64,000 nucleotides of DNA from Rhizobium sp. (lineage in GTDB: Bacteria; Pseudomonadota; Alphaproteobacteria; Rhizobiales; Rhizobiaceae), in NCBI GenBank assembly GCA_002796995.1, contig PEKW01000002.1, positions 1-64,000 of the forward strand, given 5' to 3'. The notes beneath the pieces are model-generated. The model was given only the letters and a program-made list of their open reading frames with translations. It was not told where the DNA came from and did no database searches. This document shows, one piece after another, positions 1 to 8,186 of this stretch; the stretch's first letter is position 1, and the number at the start of each line of letters is the position of its first letter. The translations under genes were made by a program, and so were the position numbers.

Positions 1-140
1 CCGTCACCCGCCTCGTCTCAGCTACAGCGCTGAGCCTTCAGTCACGCTGCCACGGCAGCACCACGAGCCGCCGGCCCCCCTTTTCACCGCGGCGCCGGGT
101 CCCTAGACTGGCCGCAGACCCGCCGCCGAAAGGACACAGC

Positions 141-632
141 ATGAACCGCGCCCACGATCCAAGCCAGCTCGACATGGTCGTGCTGATGACGCCGGACATG
201 GCGAATTTTTCCGGCAAGGTGCATGGCGGCGCGCTGTTGAACCTGCTCGACCGGGTCGCCTATTCCTGCGCCTCGCGGTTTTCCCAGCAATATGCCGTGA
301 CGCTGTCGGTCGACCAGGTGGTGTTCCGCCAGCCGATCCATGTCGGCGAACTCGTCACCTTCCTCGCCTCGGTCAACTATGCCGGCCGCACCTCGATGGA
401 GATCGGCATCCGCGTCGAGGCCGAGGACATCCGCAGCGGCGAGCGCCGCCACACCAATTCCTGCTACTTCACCATGGTCGCTGTCGATGAAGCCGGCAAG
501 CCGACCACCGTGCCGGAACTCGCCATCGACACGGAAATGAAGGCAAGGCGCAAGCGCGCGGCGGAAGAGCGCCGGGCGCTCAGGCGCGAATTCGAGGCAC
601 GCTTCGAGAAGGCCAAGGCCGGGGCGGAGTGA
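141..632 (+). CDS. Acyl-CoA thioesterase, hotdog fold
   Basis: The 163-residue protein matches a single-hotdog acyl-CoA thioester hydrolase (YciA/BFIT type), a cytosolic enzyme that cleaves acyl-CoA to free acid and CoA. The HGG motif at residues 28-30, followed by a long helix and then strands containing SVDQVVFRQP and GRTSMEIGI, is the usual hotdog pattern. The last 30 residues are charged and Arg/Lys/Glu-rich, probably a helical tail. The ATG is preceded by an AAAGGAC-type ribosome site. The next gene starts about 50 bases downstream on the same strand but appears unrelated. Family assignment is firm; substrate chain length cannot be read from the sequence. Confidence 0.88.
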   Translation: MNRAHDPSQLDMVVLMTPDMANFSGKVHGGALLNLLDRVAYSCASRFSQQYAVTLSVDQVVFRQPIHVGELVTFLASVNYAGRTSMEIGIRVEAEDIRSGERRHTNSCYFTMVAVDEAGKPTTVPELAIDTEMKARRKRAAEERRALRREFEARFEKAKAGAE

Positions 633-679
633 GCACTGCTGGCTTTGCGTCACTTGCAAAAGTCAGGAATTGCGCCAAT

Positions 680-880
680 ATGCATGGCATGAGCAAGGCC
701 GGTTCCAAAATTCAGCAAGTGAAACGCGAGACGTCTGGCGCCCGCGGTGTGATCGGCTACGCATCGGACGGAACGCCCATCATGAAGCCGCCGTTCAAGC
801 CAAAGAGCTTTACCGTCCGGGAACTCAATCAGGTCATTCGCGAGATTCACCGCGAAGAAGCGATGAAGCGAGCCGGTTAG
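680..880 (+). CDS. Small protein of unknown function, first gene of a two-gene unit
   Basis: This 66-residue basic protein has no family I recognise. Its C-terminal half is KPKSFTVRELNQVIREIHRE, a likely amphipathic helix; the first half is Lys/Gly-rich. An upstream in-frame ATG (629) overlaps the thioesterase gene, and the reading chosen here starts at 680; 689 is also possible. Its TAG stop overlaps the GTG start of the next gene by one base (TAGTG), which implies translational coupling. A small basic protein coupled to a larger enzyme-like one recalls antitoxin/toxin or effector/partner pairs, but this is inference from arrangement only. Confidence 0.6.
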   Translation: MHGMSKAGSKIQQVKRETSGARGVIGYASDGTPIMKPPFKPKSFTVRELNQVIREIHREEAMKRAG

Positions 881-1497
881 TGGCTCGCGGCAAAACGCCG
901 GTCTTCATCAATTGCCCGTTCGACGGCGCCTATCTTCCATTCTTTCACGCGATCGTATTTGCCGTCTATCGATGCGGTTTCACGCCGCGTTGTGCGCTTG
1001 AGGTGATCGACGGCGGCGGGACCCGGATTGCCAAGATCGAGACGCTGATCGAGGAATGTCCGCTCGGCATTCATGACATCTCCCGTACGGAACTGGACGG
1101 TGTGAACAAGCTTCCCCGGTTCAACATGCCGCTGGAGCTCGGCCTGTTTCTCGGTGCGAAGCGCTACGGCGACACTGTACAGAAACGCAAGAAATGCCTT
1201 GTTCTCGACTGCGAGCGCTACCGCTACCAGAAATTCATCTCAGACATTGCCGGTCAGGATATCGATTCTCACGAAGGCAAGGTCGAGATACTCATCGACA
1301 AGGTCCGTTCGTTTCTCAACAGCGCGGTGCGCAGCCGGCCGCTCCTGTCAGGTGCTGCGATTCGAGACGACTACCAGCGCTTCAATGAGGCTCTGCCGGA
1401 GATATGCAGCCGCCTGCGCATCGACGCGGACAGTCTCGATTATCGCGATTTCGCATGGATCGCGGCAGACTATGTTTCGAAGGATGGCAAGCTCTAG
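880..1497 (+). CDS. TIR/nucleoside deoxyribosyltransferase-like protein
   Basis: The protein has 205 residues from a GTG start that overlaps the stop of the upstream small gene. The N-terminus TPVFINCPFD (residues 6-15) looks like the first strand of a TIR- or deoxyribosyltransferase-like Rossmannoid fold. It is followed by GIHDISRTELD (63-73) and NMPLELGLFLG (82-92). Glu86 sits where such folds keep a catalytic Glu in the DxS...ELG pattern. I know FINCPFD proteins as a conserved bacterial family of uncharacterised function, so NAD or nucleotide cleavage is inference. No membrane segment or signal peptide is seen. The coupling to the 66-residue gene suggests a two-component effector module. 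Confidence 0.62.
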   Translation: MARGKTPVFINCPFDGAYLPFFHAIVFAVYRCGFTPRCALEVIDGGGTRIAKIETLIEECPLGIHDISRTELDGVNKLPRFNMPLELGLFLGAKRYGDTVQKRKKCLVLDCERYRYQKFISDIAGQDIDSHEGKVEILIDKVRSFLNSAVRSRPLLSGAAIRDDYQRFNEALPEICSRLRIDADSLDYRDFAWIAADYVSKDGKL

Positions 1498-1528
1498 GCG
1501 CATCGTTCCCGATAGGTGAGCCGAACGA

Positions 1529-1575
1529 CCCCTCATCCGGCCCTTCGGGCCACCTTCTCCCCGAGGGGAGAAGGG
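1529..1575. repeat. RIME-like palindromic intergenic repeat, possible bidirectional terminator
   Basis: Two adjoining inverted repeats lie between two convergent genes: GGCCCTTCGGGCC (1539-1551) and CCTTCTCCCC/GGGGAGAAGG (1553-1574). The opening CCCCTCATCCGG is typical of mosaic intergenic repeats known from rhizobial genomes. The element ends four bases before the lepA stop codon, so it could also end transcription from both sides. Confidence 0.75.
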
Positions 1576-1579
1576 AGGA

Positions 1580-3403
1580 TCACTCGTCGCTCATCTTCAG
1601 TGCGGCGATGAAGGCTTCCTGCGGGATATCCACCTTGCCGAACTGGCGCATGCGCTTCTTGCCGGCCTTCTGCTTGTCGAGCAGCTTGCGCTTGCGGCTG
1701 GCGTCGCCGCCGTAGCACTTGGCGGTGACGTCCTTGCGCATGGCCGAGATCGTCTCGCGGGCGATCACGTTGCCGCCGATGGCCGCCTGGATCGGGATCT
1801 TGAACATGTGGCGCGGGATCAGGTCCTTGAGCTTCTCGCACATGTCGCGGCCACGCTTTTCCGCAGCCGTCCGGTGGACCAGCATGGAGAGCGCGTCGAC
1901 CGGCTCGCCATTGACCATGATCGACATCTTGACGAGGTTGCCCTCGCGATAGCCGTTCAGGTGGTAGTCGAACGAGGCATAGCCCTTGGAGATCGACTTC
2001 AGGCGGTCGTAGAAGTCGAACACCACTTCGTTGAGCGGCAGCTCATAGGTGAGCATGGCGCGCTTGCCGACATAGGTGAGTTCGGTCTGGATGCCGCGGC
2101 GGTCCTGGCAGAGTTTCAGGATGCCGCCGAGATAGTCGTCCGGCGTCAGGATCGTCGCCTTGATCCACGGTTCGCGGATCTCGGCGATCTTGACGACGTC
2201 GGGCATGTCGGCCGGATTGTGCAGTTCCCGCTCGGTGCCGTCGGTCATGCTCAGCTGGTAGACGACGGAAGGGGCGGTGGCGATCAGGTCGAGGTCGAAC
2301 TCGCGCTCGAGGCGCTCCTGGATGATTTCGAGATGCAGGAGACCGAGGAAGCCGCAGCGGAAGCCGAAGCCGAGCGCGGCGGAGGATTCCATTTCGAAGG
2401 AGAAGGAGGCGTCGTTGAGGCGAAGCTTGCCCATGGCGGCGCGCAGGTCCTCGAAATCGGCCGCATCGACCGGGAAGAGGCCGCAGAACACCACCGGCTG
2501 GGCCGGCTTGAAGCCCGGCAGGGCCTTGGCGGTCGGACGCTTGTCCTCGGTGATGGTATCGCCGACGCGCGTGTCCGCCACTTCCTTGATCGAGCCGGTG
2601 AAGAAGCCGATCTCGCCGGGGCCGAGGCTTTCGACGGCCAGCATCTTCGGGGTCAGGACGCCGACGCGCTCGATCTGGTACTTGGCGTCGGTGCCCATCA
2701 TGCGGATGGTCTGGCCCTTGGTCAGCACGCCGTCGATGACGCGCACCAGGACCATGACGCCGAGATAGGTGTCGTACCAGCTGTCGACCAGCAGCGCCTT
2801 CAGCGGACCCTTTTCGCCAAGCTCGCTCTTCGGCGGCGGCAGCTTGTGCACGATGGCTTCCAGAACGTCGGGAATGCCGAGGCCCGTCTTGGCGGAAATC
2901 AGCACGGCTTCCGAGGCGTCGATGCCGATCACTTCCTCGATCTGTTCCTTGATGCGGTCGGGTTCGGCCGCCGGAAGGTCGATCTTGTTGAGGACGGTGA
3001 CGATCTCGTGGTTGTTGTCGATCGCCTGATAGACGTTGGCGAGCGTCTGCGCCTCCACGCCCTGGCTGGCGTCGACGACCAGCAGCGAACCTTCGCAGGC
3101 GCTAAGCGAGCGCGACACTTCATAGGCGAAGTCGACATGGCCGGGCGTGTCGATCAGGTTGAGGATATAGGTCTCGCCATTGTTGGCCTTGTAGTGCAGG
3201 CGCACCGTCTGGGCCTTGATGGTGATGCCGCGTTCACGCTCGATGTCCATCGAGTCCAGCACCTGTTCCGACATCTCGCGCTCGGCAAGGCCGCCGGTCG
3301 TCTGGATCAGACGGTCGGCCAGCGTCGACTTGCCGTGGTCGATATGGGCCACGATCGAGAAGTTGCGGATATGGTCGAGGGGCGTGCGGGTTTCTGTGCT
3401 CAT
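1580..3403 (-). CDS. lepA: Elongation factor 4 (LepA), back-translocating GTPase
   Basis: LepA/EF4 is a ribosome-binding GTPase that acts in the cytoplasm, proposed to back-translocate stalled ribosomes or assist 30S biogenesis. All GTPase motifs are visible: AHIDHGKS (19-26), [20 protein letters not shown] and SAKTGLG. The LepA-specific C-terminal end with [14 protein letters not shown] and [11 protein letters not shown] is intact. The length of 607 residues is normal for the family. The start chosen is ATG at 3403 ([11 protein letters not shown]), because the in-frame extension upstream has no family resemblance. It is transcribed alone, with its 3' end abutting the palindromic repeat. Confidence 0.98.
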   Translation of the reverse strand: MSTETRTPLDHIRNFSIVAHIDHGKSTLADRLIQTTGGLAEREMSEQVLDSMDIERERGITIKAQTVRLHYKANNGETYILNLIDTPGHVDFAYEVSRSLSACEGSLLVVDASQGVEAQTLANVYQAIDNNHEIVTVLNKIDLPAAEPDRIKEQIEEVIGIDASEAVLISAKTGLGIPDVLEAIVHKLPPPKSELGEKGPLKALLVDSWYDTYLGVMVLVRVIDGVLTKGQTIRMMGTDAKYQIERVGVLTPKMLAVESLGPGEIGFFTGSIKEVADTRVGDTITEDKRPTAKALPGFKPAQPVVFCGLFPVDAADFEDLRAAMGKLRLNDASFSFEMESSAALGFGFRCGFLGLLHLEIIQERLEREFDLDLIATAPSVVYQLSMTDGTERELHNPADMPDVVKIAEIREPWIKATILTPDDYLGGILKLCQDRRGIQTELTYVGKRAMLTYELPLNEVVFDFYDRLKSISKGYASFDYHLNGYREGNLVKMSIMVNGEPVDALSMLVHRTAAEKRGRDMCEKLKDLIPRHMFKIPIQAAIGGNVIARETISAMRKDVTAKCYGGDASRKRKLLDKQKAGKKRMRQFGKVDIPQEAFIAALKMSDE

Positions 3404-3497
3404 GGCTTGCGCATATAGCAGCGGCGCTTGAGCCCGCAAAGCGGAAAAGCAGGGTTTTGTTCACCCTGTCGGCGCCTTTTGCGCCGTTTCGGCCCGG

Positions 3498-4760
3498 TCA
3501 GCGCGGTCTATCCGCCCGGCCGTCGTCCGGCTCGGTGATGACGGTGGCGTTCGGCACCTGGGCGCTCAGCATTTCGAAGCCGTCGCGCCGGGCGCCGGGC
3601 ACCGGCTTGCGGCCGAGCAGGCGCACGATGACGAAGGCGCCATAGGCAACGGCGACTGCCATGGCGGCATAGATGAAGGTCTTCGGCCCGAGCCCCGGCG
3701 TCACCAGCGTGACGAACAGCGGCACCAGCGTCGCCGAGGCCGACCAGGCGACCAGCATGGTCGAGGCGAGCGGCACGAAATCCTCGGGCTCGGTGCGGTC
3801 GTTGGCATGGGCATTGGCGATCGAATAGACGGTTTCCACCGCGCCGGCCCAGATGGCGAAGACGATCATCAGCAGCAGGAGGTGGGTGAACGAGGCGAAC
3901 AGCGCGACCACGGCCATGACGGCGATCAGGCCGCAGGTGAAGACCAGGACGATGCGACGGTCCATGCGGTCGGAGAGCGCGCCGAGCGGATACTGGATGA
4001 ACAGCATGCCGAGCTGCATGACGAACATCAAAAGCGCGATGTCGCCCTGCGACACCTGGTTGCCGGCGGCGTAGATCGGCGTGAAGCCCTGCACCATCAT
4101 GGAGAGCCCGCCGGAGGCGAGCACGCCGATGAAGCCGACCGGCGAATTGCGCCAGGCCATCTTGATGTCGACGCTGACATTGGCGGGCGCCGGCGGGGTC
4201 GGCAGGCGCGTCAGGCTGATCGGCAGGATGGCGAGCGCGGTGAAGAAAATGGTGACGAGGGGGGCGAGGTTCCCCTCCGCCGGCATCTGGCCGAAGGCCC
4301 AGGCGCCGGTGCCCAACCCGATGACATAGGCCATGTAGAAGAAGGACATGGCCCGGCCGCGCCAAGCGTTCGAGGCGGCATGGTTGAGCCAGCTCTGGGC
4401 GATGATGAAATTGGTATTGCCGGCGGCACCGTAGAGCAGGCGGCCGATGATCCACAGGATCGGGTTGACGCCGAGCGCGATCAGCAGCGCGCCGAGGATG
4501 ACCAGCGCCATGGAGGAGGCGAAAAGCCGCGCATGGCCGACCCGGCGGATGAGCGGGCCGGCGACGACGCAGCCGAGCAGCCCGCCGAAGGCGACCGCCG
4601 TGACCGCGCCGCCGGCCGCCCAGGAGGGGCTTCCCGAACGGGAGAGAACGAAGGGCACATAGGCCGACATCACCCCGTTGCCGAGGGCGACCGCCGTCAT
4701 CGAGACGACGATGCTGGCGACGGAGAGCGGCGAATTCGCCCGGGCTTCCTCAGAGGTCAT
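3498..4760 (-). CDS. MFS transporter, YcaD-like
   Basis: This 420-residue inner-membrane protein has about 12 hydrophobic segments. The conserved A-loop SDRMDRR lies between the halves (about 265-271), and a weaker copy GPLIRRVGHAR follows the second segment. It resembles the YcaD group of major facilitator proteins, whose substrates are unknown. The start at 4760 (MTSEEARANS) is preceded by a GGATG-type ribosome site; longer in-frame extensions are not hydrophobic and not family-like. It points the same way as lepA but is separated by about 95 bases, so an operon is not obvious. Confidence 0.88.
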   Translation of the reverse strand: MTSEEARANSPLSVASIVVSMTAVALGNGVMSAYVPFVLSRSGSPSWAAGGAVTAVAFGGLLGCVVAGPLIRRVGHARLFASSMALVILGALLIALGVNPILWIIGRLLYGAAGNTNFIIAQSWLNHAASNAWRGRAMSFFYMAYVIGLGTGAWAFGQMPAEGNLAPLVTIFFTALAILPISLTRLPTPPAPANVSVDIKMAWRNSPVGFIGVLASGGLSMMVQGFTPIYAAGNQVSQGDIALLMFVMQLGMLFIQYPLGALSDRMDRRIVLVFTCGLIAVMAVVALFASFTHLLLLMIVFAIWAGAVETVYSIANAHANDRTEPEDFVPLASTMLVAWSASATLVPLFVTLVTPGLGPKTFIYAAMAVAVAYGAFVIVRLLGRKPVPGARRDGFEMLSAQVPNATVITEPDDGRADRPR

Positions 4761-4938
4761 CGGGTCATCCTGGAGAATGGCGGCGCAGGGCGCCGGGCAA
4801 GGCAGTGGAACGCGGAAACGGCCGCCATGAGGCGACCGTATCGATGGTTCTAGCCGAATGAGAATCGCCGCGATAGCGTCTGCGCGACATGACAGCACTT
4901 TCTCCCGCGCGGCAGTGGAAGGCCGGACGCCGTGGCCG

Positions 4939-5328
4939 CTATCGCAGGAAGGGCAGGACGGCCCGCACGGCCGGCAGGCGCAGCCACAGGCCGCCCCACA
5001 TGAAGGCGCCGAGATAGATGCTGAACAAGACATGCGAGAAGAGCGGGCTTGCGGCACGGATCTGCGTTGCCATCGCGCCGCCGAGCAGGCCGGTCATCAG
5101 GACCGCGCCCAGCAGGCTGGTCGACGGCACGAGATAGAGCACGACGCAGGCAAGCTCGATGATGCCGATCATCAGCGCGTAGCCGGCCGGCCAGCCGAGT
5201 GCGGCAAGCGTCTCCCCCGCGACCGGCATGCCGGTCAGCTTGGGAAAGATCGATGCGCCCAGCATGAACAGGGCAAAGAGGGTCGTCAGCACGCGGCCGG
5301 TCCAAAGCATGATGTCACTTGATTCCAT
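4939..5328 (-). CDS. DoxX-like small membrane protein
   Basis: The 129-residue protein has four hydrophobic helices and the early GASIFPKLTG motif seen in DoxX-like proteins. The function of this family is poorly known; some members are tied to oxidative stress or quinone-linked membrane chemistry. The start is at 5328 (MESSDIMLW), just after an AAAGGAAAG-like ribosome site. The gene lies 46 bases downstream of the VOC gene in the same direction, so the two probably share the MarR-controlled promoter. Confidence 0.8.
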   Translation of the reverse strand: MESSDIMLWTGRVLTTLFALFMLGASIFPKLTGMPVAGETLAALGWPAGYALMIGIIELACVVLYLVPSTSLLGAVLMTGLLGGAMATQIRAASPLFSHVLFSIYLGAFMWGGLWLRLPAVRAVLPFLR

Positions 5329-5374
5329 GGGACTTTCCTTTCCGGGTGATCTGGCTTCAGGGTGATCTGGACTG

Positions 5375-5770
5375 TCAGGCGCCGCGCAGTTCGATGCGGT
5401 TGCCCTCGGGGTCGGTGAAATAGAGCGAGACACCCTCGCCGCTCGCGCCGAAACGGGAGCCGATCTCACCGACGACGATGCCGTGGCGCTCGAGCTCGCT
5501 CTTCACGGCATCCGGATCGAAATTGGCGAGAGCCAGGCAGAGATGGTCCATGTTGTGCCCGTCGCGGCCCGGGGCGGCTCCGCCCCTTTGCCCAAGCGAG
5601 CCGTCGACGGAGACGAGGTCGATCAGTGCGCGCCCGGCGCGCATTTGCACCATGCCGATGGCGTCCTGGCGGCGCTCGACCGGGCAACCGAGAACCCGCT
5701 GGTAGAAGCTGACGGCGCCGTCGAGGTCGCGCACTCGCAGGACCACGTGATCTATGCCCTGGATATTCAT
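5375..5770 (-). CDS. VOC family protein (glyoxalase/dioxygenase fold)
   Basis: This 131-residue vicinal-oxygen-chelate protein starts IDHVVLRVRDLDGAVSFYQRVLG and ends YFTDPEGNRIELRG, the two halves of the paired beta-alpha-beta-beta-beta module. The likely metal ligands are His8, His73 (HNMDHLCLA region) and Glu near residue 127. The closest known type is the STM3117-like virulence or glyoxalase-related group; the substrate is unknown. It is divergent from a MarR gene with a perfect palindrome between them and is followed by a DoxX gene. This suggests a stress- or electrophile-induced detoxification pair. Confidence 0.85.
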   Translation of the reverse strand: MNIQGIDHVVLRVRDLDGAVSFYQRVLGCPVERRQDAIGMVQMRAGRALIDLVSVDGSLGQRGGAAPGRDGHNMDHLCLALANFDPDAVKSELERHGIVVGEIGSRFGASGEGVSLYFTDPEGNRIELRGA

Positions 5771-5797
5771 CGTCCGTCCCTTGTCCTCCGCGAGATG

Positions 5798-5827
5798 CCC
5801 ATTTATCTTTACGGCAAGATAAATGGG
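5798..5827. promoter_or_regulatory. Perfect palindromic MarR operator O1
   Basis: The arms CCCATTTATCTT and AAGATAAATGGG are exact reverse complements, 12 bases each, around the spacer TACGGC. It sits between the VOC gene and the divergent marR. The core TATCTT-N6-AAGATA fits a winged-helix dimer site. Confidence 0.82.
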
Positions 5828-5830
5828 AAA

Positions 5831-5849
5831 ATATCTTTATGTCAAGACA
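5831..5849. promoter_or_regulatory. Second MarR operator O2, overlapping the marR start codon
   Basis: ATATCTT-TATGTC-AAGACA repeats the half-sites of O1 with the same 6-base spacer and one mismatch. It spans the ATG at 5839, so binding here would block marR expression itself. This supports autoregulation. Confidence 0.7.
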
Positions 5850-6363
5850 AAATCCGGGCAGGCCGGCCGACCGGCAGGATCATGTCGAGCGGCGCCGGGC
5901 CCAATGGCGTGCCGAACTGCCCGACGTGGACACGAGAGGCATGGCGATCCTCGGTCGCGCCCGCTGGATCACGCTCAGGGTCCGGCCGGCGATCGAGGCG
6001 GTGTTTGCCCGGCATGATCTCGACACCGGGGAGTTCGACGTGCTCTCGACCCTGTTGCGCTCCGGGGCGCCCTATCGGCTGCGGCCGACAGAGCTGTTCA
6101 CCCAGCTGATGATCTCGTCGGGCGGGCTGACCAACCGGCTGATGCGGCTGGAGCGGGCCGGCCTGATCGAGCGGCCGGCCAGCGACAGCGACGGCCGTAG
6201 CCTGCCGGTGCAACTGACGGCGCTCGGCCGCGAGACGGCCGAGGCGGCCTTTCGCGAGGACATGGCGGTGGAGGCAGGGCTGCTGAAAGGATTGGACGAA
6301 GCTGAATTGACGGAACTGGCAAGGCTGCTCGCCAAGCTCGCGCAGACCATGGACCGGGCGTAG
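5839..6363 (+). CDS. MarR-family transcriptional regulator
   Basis: The 174-residue regulator has a MarR winged helix (LRPTELFTQLMISSGGLTNRLMRLERAGLIERP, roughly residues 84-117, shown here only as a landmark in pieces: LRPTELF, SSGGLTNRL, GLIERP) and a DSDGRSLPVQLT wing. It is a close relative of the MarR at 50658-51155: both carry a QW...PD.D...M...GR N-terminal signature, which supports the 5839 start. The gene is divergent from the VOC-DoxX pair, and O2 covers its start codon. It probably represses both directions until a ligand or oxidant binds. Confidence 0.88.
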   Translation: MSRQNPGRPADRQDHVERRRAQWRAELPDVDTRGMAILGRARWITLRVRPAIEAVFARHDLDTGEFDVLSTLLRSGAPYRLRPTELFTQLMISSGGLTNRLMRLERAGLIERPASDSDGRSLPVQLTALGRETAEAAFREDMAVEAGLLKGLDEAELTELARLLAKLAQTMDRA

Positions 6364-6398
6364 CCACGGCATGGAAGAGTGATGGAGTGCGGGCCGGC

Positions 6399-6962
6399 TC
6401 AGTCGACGCCGATTGTCCGGCACCAGTCTTCCAGCGTCTCCCGGATCGCGGCTTCGGCAGGCTTGTCCCGCGTGAAGGCCCACCAGATATGGGCGCCCTG
6501 CCAGACGCTGGCCATTTGCCAGCCGATACGTTCCGCCTCGTCTGCATGGCTGGTCAGCCTCCGTCCGAGGGCGGTCGCGAGCTGGCGGCCCCAGGCGGCG
6601 CCGCGGGCCCGCAGCAAGGGATTGCGGATGTCTTCCCGCAACAGCAAGAGACCGTCGGTGGCGTTCTCCTCCGCCTTTTCGGGCGGCATCAGACTGATCA
6701 GCAGGTCGATGGCGCCGGCCGGGCTCAACGGCAGATCGCGGTCGGCCGCGGCGGTGGCGGCTTCGAGCTGATGCCAGGCGCGCAGCAGGATCGCCTCGAT
6801 CATCGCGTCCCGCGTGCCGAACCGCTGCACGAGCGTGGAGGCCGAAAGTCCGACCGCTTTTGCGCCATTGGCGAAGGTCAGCCCTGCGGGTCCGCGCTCC
6901 ATGAGCGCGCCCAGCAAGCGGTCCAGCAATGCGTCGTCCGATATCGTCTTGATCCTGGCCAT
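6399..6962 (-). CDS. TetR-family transcriptional regulator
   Basis: The 187-residue protein has an N-terminal TetR helix-turn-helix: FANGAKAVGLSASTLVQRFGTRDAM is visible in pieces (AKAVGLSAS, VQRFGTRD) at about residues 30-55. The variable ligand domain is rich in Trp and Leu. It is divergent from the RibD-like reductase gene at 7014, with an 8+8 palindrome centred in the gap, so it most likely represses itself and that gene. It converges on the marR gene (36-base gap). Confidence 0.85.
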   Translation of the reverse strand: MARIKTISDDALLDRLLGALMERGPAGLTFANGAKAVGLSASTLVQRFGTRDAMIEAILLRAWHQLEAATAAADRDLPLSPAGAIDLLISLMPPEKAEENATDGLLLLREDIRNPLLRARGAAWGRQLATALGRRLTSHADEAERIGWQMASVWQGAHIWWAFTRDKPAEAAIRETLEDWCRTIGVD

Positions 6963-6972
6963 GGGTTAATTT

Positions 6973-6992
6973 ATAAATGATCATTCATTTAT
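6973..6992. promoter_or_regulatory. TetR operator palindrome
   Basis: ATAAATGA-TCAT-TCATTTAT has perfect 8-base arms. It lies between the divergent tetR (start 6962) and reductase (start 7014) genes, in an AT-rich gap where promoters must overlap. Confidence 0.75.
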
Positions 6993-7013
6993 TTATCAAG
7001 AGGAGAATGTCGA

Positions 7014-7553
7014 ATGGCGAAGATTGTCGGCTATATCGCGGCGAGCCTGGACGGCTACATCGCCACCCCGGACGATTCGCTGGACTGGCTCTTCGAATAT
7101 GACGGCATGGATCTCGGCGAACACGACTATCGGACGTTCATCAAGGGCATCCGGACCGTGGTGATGGGTCGCGGCACCTATGACTTCCTCGCCAGGGATC
7201 CGTCGCCCTGGGCCTATGGCGAACAGCGGGCGATCGTCGTCACCTCGCGTCCGATCGAGCATCCGAAGGGGGCGTTGCAGACCCGGAGCGACGTGCCGGC
7301 GCTGATCGAGGAGTTGCGCTCGCTGGACGACGGCGACGTCTGGATGCTCGGAGGCGGGCAGCTGCAGATGGCCTTCATGGAGAACGGGGCGCTGGACGAA
7401 ATCGAGATCTATGTGATTCCCGAACTGCTGGGCGGCGGCCGACCGCTTTTCCCGGCGACGGGATTTCGTGCCAGTCCCAGACTGATCAGTGCCAAGGCGG
7501 TGGACCGCGGCTGCGTGCGCCTCCACTACGCATTGACGGATCGGTTGGCTTGA
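7014..7553 (+). CDS. Dihydrofolate reductase family protein (RibD C-terminal domain)
   Basis: This 179-residue single-domain protein of the RibD C-terminal/DHFR-like fold shows IAASLDGYIA (9-18), VVMGRGTYD, a WMLGGGQL nucleotide-loop and ELLGGGRPLF. Such stand-alone proteins (YyaP/YwjB type) bind NADPH and are probably reductases of unknown substrate, not the folate enzyme itself. A strong AGAGGAG ribosome site precedes the ATG. Expression is probably under the divergent TetR. Confidence 0.86.
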   Translation: MAKIVGYIAASLDGYIATPDDSLDWLFEYDGMDLGEHDYRTFIKGIRTVVMGRGTYDFLARDPSPWAYGEQRAIVVTSRPIEHPKGALQTRSDVPALIEELRSLDDGDVWMLGGGQLQMAFMENGALDEIEIYVIPELLGGGRPLFPATGFRASPRLISAKAVDRGCVRLHYALTDRLA

Positions 7554-7560
7554 CTCCATC

Positions 7561-7583
7561 ATAAGATACCGTCATTCTCTTAT
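7561..7583. promoter_or_regulatory. Inverted repeat and TATAAT before the XRE-cupin gene
   Basis: ATAAGA (7561-7566) and TCTTAT (7578-7583) form an inverted repeat with an 11-base spacer. A perfect TATAAT follows at 7581-7586, overlapping the first possible start codon. It may be an autoregulatory operator over a -10 element; a good -35 is not evident. Confidence 0.45.
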
Positions 7584-7584
7584 A

Positions 7585-8163
7585 ATGGAATCGATGGACG
7601 AACAGTTCGAGAAGACGGTGGCGGTGCGCCTGAAGACGCTGCGGACCGAGCGCGGCCTGACGCTCGACCAGCTGGCCGAGCTGTCCGGCGTCAGCCGGGC
7701 GATGATCTCGCGGGTCGAGCGCGGCGAGGCGAGCCCGACGGCAGCACTTCTGGCGCGGCTCTGCTCGGCGCTCGGCGTGTCGCTGTCGGTCTTTTTCGCC
7801 ACCGCTGGCAATGAAGTGTCACCGCTCGCCCGCCGCGCCGACCAGCCGGTCTGGCGCGATCCGGAAAGCGGTTATCTGCGGCGGGTGGTTTCGCCGAGCG
7901 GACTGGGAGCGCGGGTCGACGTGGTCGAGGTCGAGTTTCCCGCCGGCGCCGAGGTGCGCTTTCCCGGCCAGCAGGCGAGCCGCAGCCAGTCGCAGCATGT
8001 CTGGTTGTTCGAGGGCGAGATGGAACTGACCGTCGGCGAGACCGTGCACAGGCTTTCTGCCGGCGACTGCCTCTTCATGAATGTCGGCGACGTCCACGGG
8101 TTTCGGAACCCGACGGACAAGCCCGCCCGCTATGCCGTGATCATCGATCTCGGCCATCGCTGA
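7585..8163 (+). CDS. XRE-type regulator with C-terminal cupin
   Basis: The 192-residue protein joins an N-terminal helix-turn-helix (LDQLAELSGVSRAMISRVER, about 32-51) to a C-terminal cupin (HVWLFEGEMEL and AGDCLFMNVGDVHGF, about 130-178). This layout is found in PuuR/SutR-like regulators that sense small amines or acids. It probably regulates the GNAT gene 23 bases downstream and itself. If the TATAAT at 7581 is the true -10, translation would begin at the second ATG (7594) instead of 7585. Confidence 0.87.
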   Translation: MESMDEQFEKTVAVRLKTLRTERGLTLDQLAELSGVSRAMISRVERGEASPTAALLARLCSALGVSLSVFFATAGNEVSPLARRADQPVWRDPESGYLRRVVSPSGLGARVDVVEVEFPAGAEVRFPGQQASRSQSQHVWLFEGEMELTVGETVHRLSAGDCLFMNVGDVHGFRNPTDKPARYAVIIDLGHR

Positions 8164-8186
8164 ACCGCCTGCCTCTGGAGCCCCCG

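Noticed and set aside
84-659. Minus-strand frame opposite the thioesterase gene
   Set aside because: The hotdog motifs are on the plus strand; the opposite product is His/Arg-rich shadow.
1808-3418. Long plus-strand open frame of over 500 codons opposite lepA
   Set aside because: It is antisense to a certain lepA with all GTPase motifs. The frame is open only because of GC-rich codon bias; its product is low-complexity with no family features.
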